Origin: Desulfobacula sp964636495 | GTDB taxonomy: Bacteria; Desulfobacterota; Desulfobacteria; Desulfobacterales; Desulfobacteraceae | Direction of reading: 5' to 3' | DNA: 64,000 nt | Assembly (NCBI GenBank): GCA_964636495.1 | Contig: CAZWSL010000001.1 | Location: 1-64,000, forward strand | Part shown: positions 59,446 to 64,000 of the stretch, one piece after another | Layout of the letters: each line of letters opens with the position of its first letter | How positions within the stretch are numbered: position 1 is the first letter of the stretch | The notes under the pieces: model-generated | Database searches by the model: none | What the model was told of the DNA's origin: nothing | Seen by the model: only the letters and a program-made list of their open reading frames with translations | Translations under genes and position numbers: made by a program

Positions 59446-60117
59446 CTATCCGTCTGAACCATACTCTTCAAGATAGGTATTAATGATTAGCAGCATTGCA
59501 TCATCAAGAATCACCCTTCCATTTATTTCTCTGTTGTGCAGATACTTTTTGATTTCCGAGATGGTTACAATTGCATAAATTGGAATATCAAGAATTTCTT
59601 CAATTTCCTTTAGTGCATTTTTGTCTGTTTTTCCTTTTTCCTGCCGGTTTACGCTGATAACAATACCTTTCACTTCAGGGTTGCCAAAAGATTTGAGTAT
59701 ATCAAGGGATTCTCTTATTGCTTTTCCTGAAGTGATGACGTCATCAACCAGAATCAACCGGGATGCTGAAGTCAGATTCATGCCCACGACAAGGCTCTTA
59801 TCAGCATAGGTTTTGGCCTCTTTCCGGTTGAAAACATAACCTCTGTCCATCTCCATCTCCGCAAGTGCCTGAACAGCAGAGATACAAAGCGGAATGCCCT
59901 TATAGGCAGGGCCGTAGACTCCGTCAAAGTTGCCGGGAAAATACTCCTGTATGGCTCTGGCATAATAAAGGCCTAGTTTTTTGATTTTAAGACCCGTGTC
60001 AAACATGCCTGTATTTATAAAATAGGGGGCAATCCTTCCGCTTTTCAACTCAAATTTACCAAATCTCAACGCATTGCATTCAATTAAAAACTCAATAAAT
60101 TCTTCTTTATAATCCAT
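59446..60117 (-). CDS. pyrE: Orotate phosphoribosyltransferase
   Basis: The 223-residue enzyme joins orotate with PRPP in pyrimidine biosynthesis. The PRPP motif LVDDVITSGKA is intact, with GPAYKGIPL and FNRKEAKTYADKS typical of OPRTases. It is 12 bp after pyrK in one minus-strand operon (pyrD-pyrK-pyrE). The order D-K-E couples the last two steps before OMP decarboxylation. pyrF is not in the window. Confidence 0.92.
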   Translation of the reverse strand: MDYKEEFIEFLIECNALRFGKFELKSGRIAPYFINTGMFDTGLKIKKLGLYYARAIQEYFPGNFDGVYGPAYKGIPLCISAVQALAEMEMDRGYVFNRKEAKTYADKSLVVGMNLTSASRLILVDDVITSGKAIRESLDILKSFGNPEVKGIVISVNRQEKGKTDKNALKEIEEILDIPIYAIVTISEIKKYLHNREINGRVILDDAMLLIINTYLEEYGSDG

Positions 60118-60129
60118 TGTAAAAATCCT

Positions 60130-60951
60130 TTATTTACTGCGCCAGGCATAATAGCGGTCAAGATTAACATCTTTTCCTGATTTTAACAGTGCCTTTTTAT
60201 TAAAGTCTTTCATCCTGCGCAGTTTTTCAGAATTGAAAACAGGCCCGTCCCTGCATATTACCTCCCTGCCGCAGACACATGCCCCGCATACTCCGAATCC
60301 GCATCTCATATAGCGTTCCAGGGAGACCTGGCAGGGAATGCTATTTTGTTCACAAATGTTAAAAACATTGTACATCATTATCTCGGGACCACAGGCATAG
60401 ACCATGTCAAAATGCCTGTTCACTGAAATTTCATTTTTCAGTATATCCGTTACAAATCCTTTGCTTCCCAGGCTGCCGTCGTCTGTACAGAACAATCTTT
60501 TAATATGGAAGCGTTCCGGGAAAAGAATATACTCTCTGGAGCGTGCACCATGTATAAACAGCGTGTTCTCAGGAAGCTTTTCAACCAGAGTAGCCAGGGC
60601 TGCCATTCCACAGCCGCCTGCTATGACAGCAGAAGAACCATTGGGTTTGATATTAAAGCCGTTTCCAAACGGTCCCCTGACACCAACAAGATCGCCTATT
60701 TTCAGGTCAATGGCTTTTTTTGAAAATATACCTTTGGCCTCAACAGTGACAGCAAATCTGTTTTGTGAATGGTATGAGATAGTGTATGGTTTTTCATCAA
60801 CGCCAGGAATCCATAACATGACGAACTGACCTGCTGTAAAAGGAAGAGTACAGTCAAAAAACAGTGTGGTGAACTCCTGGTTTTCCACCTGTTTTTTTTT
60901 CACTCTGAGCATTATATGTTTTTGACCGGTAATGGTGTTCATCTCTGTCAT
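60130..60951 (-). CDS. pyrK: Dihydroorotate dehydrogenase electron-transfer subunit
   Basis: The 273-residue subunit has an FAD-binding beta-barrel (about 10-105: FTAGQFVMLWIPGVDEKPYTISYH), an NAD-binding half (GGCGMAALATLVEKLP; YACGPEIMMYNVF), and a C-terminal [2Fe-2S] motif CGFGVCGACVCG...C. It passes electrons from PyrD to NAD+. The ATG at 60951 overlaps pyrD by four bases (ATGA). The next ATG at 60942 is an alternative start. Confidence 0.9.
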   Translation of the reverse strand: MTEMNTITGQKHIMLRVKKKQVENQEFTTLFFDCTLPFTAGQFVMLWIPGVDEKPYTISYHSQNRFAVTVEAKGIFSKKAIDLKIGDLVGVRGPFGNGFNIKPNGSSAVIAGGCGMAALATLVEKLPENTLFIHGARSREYILFPERFHIKRLFCTDDGSLGSKGFVTDILKNEISVNRHFDMVYACGPEIMMYNVFNICEQNSIPCQVSLERYMRCGFGVCGACVCGREVICRDGPVFNSEKLRRMKDFNKKALLKSGKDVNLDRYYAWRSK

Positions 60952-61853
60952 CCTTTTTTATGTGCTGCTCCTTTAATCTCTTCAAGGCTGCAGTTATGAC
61001 TGTATAGCCAGGAGTCCATTTCATCTGCAACTTTTTGAAAGACATCAATGCCCCTGTATCGTACACCACTTCCGATACCGGTAAGAGTTGCTCCGGCCAT
61101 GATCATTTCAATGGCATCTTCTCCTGTTGTAATACCACCAAGGCCTATTATAGGTATTTTTACAGCATTGTAAATGTCAAAGACACAACGGATGGCAAGA
61201 GGTTTTATCATGGGACCGGAAAGCCCCCCTTTTTTAAATGCAAGCACAGGTGTCTGTGATTCAATATCAATAACCATACCGGGCCCAGCAGTGTTTATGG
61301 CACATATGGCATCTGCACCTGCATCTTCACACGCCATTGCAATCTCACCGATATCCGGAGCCTGGGGGGTCAGTTTTACGATAAGCGGTATATTTATCAC
61401 TTTTTTTACTGCAGAGACAACATCATGGGAAGATGACCGGCTGATTCCGAAAATCATGCCGTGTTTTTCCGAGTTTGGACAGGAGATATTAACCTCAATG
61501 AAGTCAGGTCGCTTTGAAGAGACAAATTCAGCAACTCTCTGGTATTCTTTTACAGATCCGCCATAGATACTTGCAATTAAAGGAAAATTTCTTCTCTGGA
61601 GATCATCCCACTCATTTTCCATATTCAGATATCCTGGAGAAGGCAGCCCCACTGCATTGATAAGGCCATGGCCAAGATCAATCACTGTGGGATTTTTATG
61701 CCCGTCTCTTGGCTCGGGGCCTATGGATTTCATAGTTACAAGACCACAGCCATTTTCATGGACTCTTTCAAGGATATCCATGCTGTTTCCCAGGATACCC
61801 GAAGCAAGTACCATCGGGTTTTTTAATTGTTTTTCTAAAAATTGGATTTTCAT
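60948..61853 (-). CDS. pyrD: Dihydroorotate dehydrogenase, class 1B catalytic subunit
   Basis: The 301-residue FMN enzyme oxidises dihydroorotate to orotate. The class 1 catalytic Cys is in EVNISCPNSEKHG. IPLIVKLTPQ and GLGGITTGEDAIEMIMAGAT bind FMN phosphate. The pair with PyrK, overlapping by four bases, marks it as the NAD+-linked 1B type rather than the fumarate- or quinone-linked types. A 112-bp gap separates it from the HD-GYP gene. Confidence 0.92.
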   Translation of the reverse strand: MKIQFLEKQLKNPMVLASGILGNSMDILERVHENGCGLVTMKSIGPEPRDGHKNPTVIDLGHGLINAVGLPSPGYLNMENEWDDLQRRNFPLIASIYGGSVKEYQRVAEFVSSKRPDFIEVNISCPNSEKHGMIFGISRSSSHDVVSAVKKVINIPLIVKLTPQAPDIGEIAMACEDAGADAICAINTAGPGMVIDIESQTPVLAFKKGGLSGPMIKPLAIRCVFDIYNAVKIPIIGLGGITTGEDAIEMIMAGATLTGIGSGVRYRGIDVFQKVADEMDSWLYSHNCSLEEIKGAAHKKG

Positions 61854-61965
61854 TATACACGTCTGTTCATGTCTTAACTGTTTCTGTTATTTTCTGTATA
61901 TTCATATACCCTGGAACAGCAAAATTCAAAAGCGTATTTAATGGATTATATAAATTATTCCTATC

Positions 61966-64000
61966 CTATTTTTCAAGTTTATTCAGGAATAGAGATATAT
62001 CAACCTCGTCAATCTGTTCAGGGTTTAAATGATTCTCAGCGTATTGTCTGTATAATCCACTTGTCAGGAATAGTTCAAACAGGTCTGAATCTATATGGTG
62101 GTCCCTGCGCATTGAATCCATGATCCTGAATGCCTGGCTCAATGTTTTTGCCTCTTTGTAAGGTCGGTCCGAGGCAGTTAACGCCTCAAAAATATCGGCA
62201 ATAACAATTATTCGAGCCGGAACAGACATATCCGCTGCCTGCAGGTTGCGGGGGTAGCCCGTACCAATAAGGGTTTCATGATGAGAACCTGCATACTCTT
62301 CCACTTTTGCCAGATACTTTGGAAAAGGAAGCTGACTCAGCATTACAATTGTCTGAATTATATGTTCATTAATCTTAAAACGCTCTTCATTGGTAAGTGT
62401 TCCCTTCTGGACACTCAGGTTGTAGATTTCTCCCAGGTTATAAAGGTTTTCAGGGATATTCATCTTAATACCGTAGCTGTTTTCCGGTCCGTATATATCC
62501 ATGCCGGAAGTACGGGGAATAATATGATCGGGTCTGTCATCCAGTAAACTCTCTTCAGCCGGAAGAGGCCGGGCAGGCAGTGCCTCTTTGCGAAGGGTTT
62601 CTTCACTGGAGAGACCGATCCTGTCATCAAAATGGCGGAACCATTTACGGCTGCCAATCTCTTTGATCCGCTGGACCTTCTCTTGAGTCATAAATTCACT
62701 GCCTTTGTTGCACAGTGCAATGAAATTGAAATCATCTTCCAGCTGCAAAATCGTATCATCCAGTTGTTTTTTCAGGCCTTTCTGGTCATGACTGCCCTTT
62801 AATAAGTCTTTTAAATAGTTGTTTTCAGCATCTCTTCGCAACACTTCAAAACGGACCCGTATTTCATTCAGACGGTCATAAAGCGTCTCGAGCCGGGTTG
62901 CCTTGTCTACTACGTATTCCGGTGTGGTTACTTTTCCACAGTCGTGCAGCCATGCGCCTATACTCAACTCCCGCCATTCATCTTCTGTTTTCAGGCTGAA
63001 ATCCTTCAGAGTTCCCTGTTTACTTCTGGATGCTTCCTCTGCCAGCATGATGCTGAGTTCCGGAACCCTCTTGCAGTGGCCTGCCGTATATTTGGACTTG
63101 GCATCGATGGCGCTGGCAATAATTTCAATGATGGAATCCATCAGTTTTATCTGTGCCTGTACAAGATTACGGTTATCCAGTGCCACAGCTGCCTGGGCAG
63201 CCAACGCTTCGATAAAATACTGTATTTCATCGGAAAATGGAATGACATTACCATTATCATCCATGCAGTTGATCAGTTGCAGCGCTCCTATCACGCCCTC
63301 ACCGCGAGGTTTGAGAGGTACAGTAAGAAAAGATTGGGAGCGATATTTGTTTATCTTATCAAAAGCCTTGGTTCCTGAAAAATCAAATTTGGCATCTTCA
63401 TAGGCATCGTCAATATTCACTGTCTTTTCCAGCAGAACCGAATGGCTTACTACATTGTTGTGATTCTCTTTACCACTGGCTGCATCATGCAGTAGAACAT
63501 CGGGCAGTTCAACAGGGCGACCTGTTGTACCGCCATGGTATATGTTGAGGGATTTGTTCTGCATTATTTCAAAGCTCAGTTTACCCTCCTTCATAATATA
63601 GACTGTTCCGCCGTCTGCAGGAGCCAGCTCTCTTGCACCCTGAAGGATCATCTCCATCAGCCTGTCTTCATCCTTCTCTTCAGCAAGGGCAATACCGAAT
63701 TCAACCAGCATTTCAAGTTTTTTTCTTGCATACAGAAGGTTGGAGCGGTACCTGCTGATTGAACGCGCCATGTTTGAGAATGAATTAGAAAGCTGGTGAA
63801 TCTCTGATATTCTGGTTTCAATATCCTGAACATTGTCAAATTCAAGTTTTTTAACCTTTTGTGTTTCATCTGCCAGCCTTTGAATGGGACTTGCAATTTT
63901 TGCACTTACAAACCAGGACAGGGGAGTAAAGATCAGGAGAATCAAAACTGATGTTGCCAGGGATATGAGCCCCATTTCCCTGTATGGCTTAAGTATCTCA
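61966..64000 (-). CDS. HAMP-GAF-HD-GYP signalling protein (5' end outside window)
   Basis: The frame is open through the right edge of the window, so the N-terminal sensor is missing. From the window edge the protein shows a membrane helix (MGLISLATSVLILLIFTPLSWFV), a HAMP linker (SPIQRLADETQKVKK), a GAF domain (about 110-270 of the visible part) and an HD-GYP domain. The HD motif is HDCGK; the second signature is HHETLIGTGYP. About 180 residues lie between them, longer than the usual 60, with basic/charged sequence. HD-GYP proteins hydrolyse cyclic di-GMP; a regulatory role is inferred. Its stop is 112 bp from pyrD. Confidence 0.87.
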   Translation of the reverse strand, partial: EILKPYREMGLISLATSVLILLIFTPLSWFVSAKIASPIQRLADETQKVKKLEFDNVQDIETRISEIHQLSNSFSNMARSISRYRSNLLYARKKLEMLVEFGIALAEEKDEDRLMEMILQGARELAPADGGTVYIMKEGKLSFEIMQNKSLNIYHGGTTGRPVELPDVLLHDAASGKENHNNVVSHSVLLEKTVNIDDAYEDAKFDFSGTKAFDKINKYRSQSFLTVPLKPRGEGVIGALQLINCMDDNGNVIPFSDEIQYFIEALAAQAAVALDNRNLVQAQIKLMDSIIEIIASAIDAKSKYTAGHCKRVPELSIMLAEEASRSKQGTLKDFSLKTEDEWRELSIGAWLHDCGKVTTPEYVVDKATRLETLYDRLNEIRVRFEVLRRDAENNYLKDLLKGSHDQKGLKKQLDDTILQLEDDFNFIALCNKGSEFMTQEKVQRIKEIGSRKWFRHFDDRIGLSSEETLRKEALPARPLPAEESLLDDRPDHIIPRTSGMDIYGPENSYGIKMNIPENLYNLGEIYNLSVQKGTLTNEERFKINEHIIQTIVMLSQLPFPKYLAKVEEYAGSHHETLIGTGYPRNLQAADMSVPARIIVIADIFEALTASDRPYKEAKTLSQAFRIMDSMRRDHHIDSDLFELFLTSGLYRQYAENHLNPEQIDEVDISLFLNKLEK

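Overview
The window reads as one 64-kb chromosomal stretch of an AT-rich, strictly anaerobic member of the Desulfobacterota, most likely a Desulfobacteraceae (Desulfobacula-like) sulfate reducer. Three things point there: a gene pair for the lower benzoyl-CoA pathway (6-hydroxycyclohexene-carbonyl-CoA dehydrogenase and the ring-opening hydrolase BamA), an Hdr/Tmc-type membrane iron-sulfur pair of the kind found in sulfate reducers, and a very high density of PAS/GAF histidine kinases and stand-alone receiver proteins. The assignment rests on gene content and protein style, not on a marker gene. No tRNA, rRNA, CRISPR array, prophage or classical defence island was seen.

Layout. 1-2765: a complete two-gene insertion sequence (56-2756) with perfect 23-bp ends and an 8-bp target duplication. 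It sits in the third codon of a minus-strand gene for an exported protein. 2766-6307: strong promoter and the bamQ-SDR-bamA operon. 6429-12443: a YcaO-TPR protein divergent from an Rrf2 regulator, which heads an operon of receiver, PAS kinase and a sigma-54 activator with a degenerate arsenate-reductase-like input domain. 12444-16850: a sigma-54 promoter feeding a small protein, a receiver, a NarI/HdrE-like cytochrome b and an HdrD-like iron-sulfur protein, then a large RNA-like inverted repeat and another receiver. 16861-25667: SQR-like flavoprotein with DUF1641, divergent from an MFS-DUF4438-methyltransferase-PEP/pyruvate-binding protein run. 25765-31087: small unknown proteins, then acyl-CoA dehydrogenase, XRE-cupin and ilvE, divergent from tdh. 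31161-34921: signalling proteins. 35015-43583: an adenylate-forming ligase and a complete branched-chain-type ABC transporter operon with a second acyl-CoA synthetase inside it. 43690-48029: UspA-receiver fusion, lexA with DUF72, and UspA-UspA-CBS-CBS. 48119-52450: a catalytically dead ImuB-like Y-family protein and a DnaE2-type polymerase, i.e. an SOS mutagenesis cassette without imuA. 52638-54966: MsrAB, RarD and a NIF3-like domain. 54972-59233: lipoprotein, tandem DUF350 and membrane spermidine-synthase-like operon. 59446-61853: pyrD-pyrK-pyrE. 61966-64000: the 3' part of a membrane HD-GYP protein.

How it fits together. The catabolic genes (benzoyl-CoA branch, acyl-CoA dehydrogenase, BCAT, threonine dehydrogenase, ABC uptake with two CoA ligases) generate acyl-CoAs and reduced electron carriers. 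The NarI/HdrD-like pair is a plausible membrane exit for such electrons. It lies behind a sigma-54 promoter, next to an activator whose partners carry cysteine-rich PAS domains and an Rrf2 protein with three cysteines, so redox control is the simplest reading. The most distinctive items are the degenerate ArsC-type input domain on the sigma-54 activator, the shared operator between YcaO and Rrf2, the 92-nt structured repeat at 16042-16133, the dead-ImuB/DnaE2 cassette with LexA nearby, the histidine kinase with a cysteine cluster in its catalytic domain, and the lipoprotein/DUF350/spermidine-synthase module.
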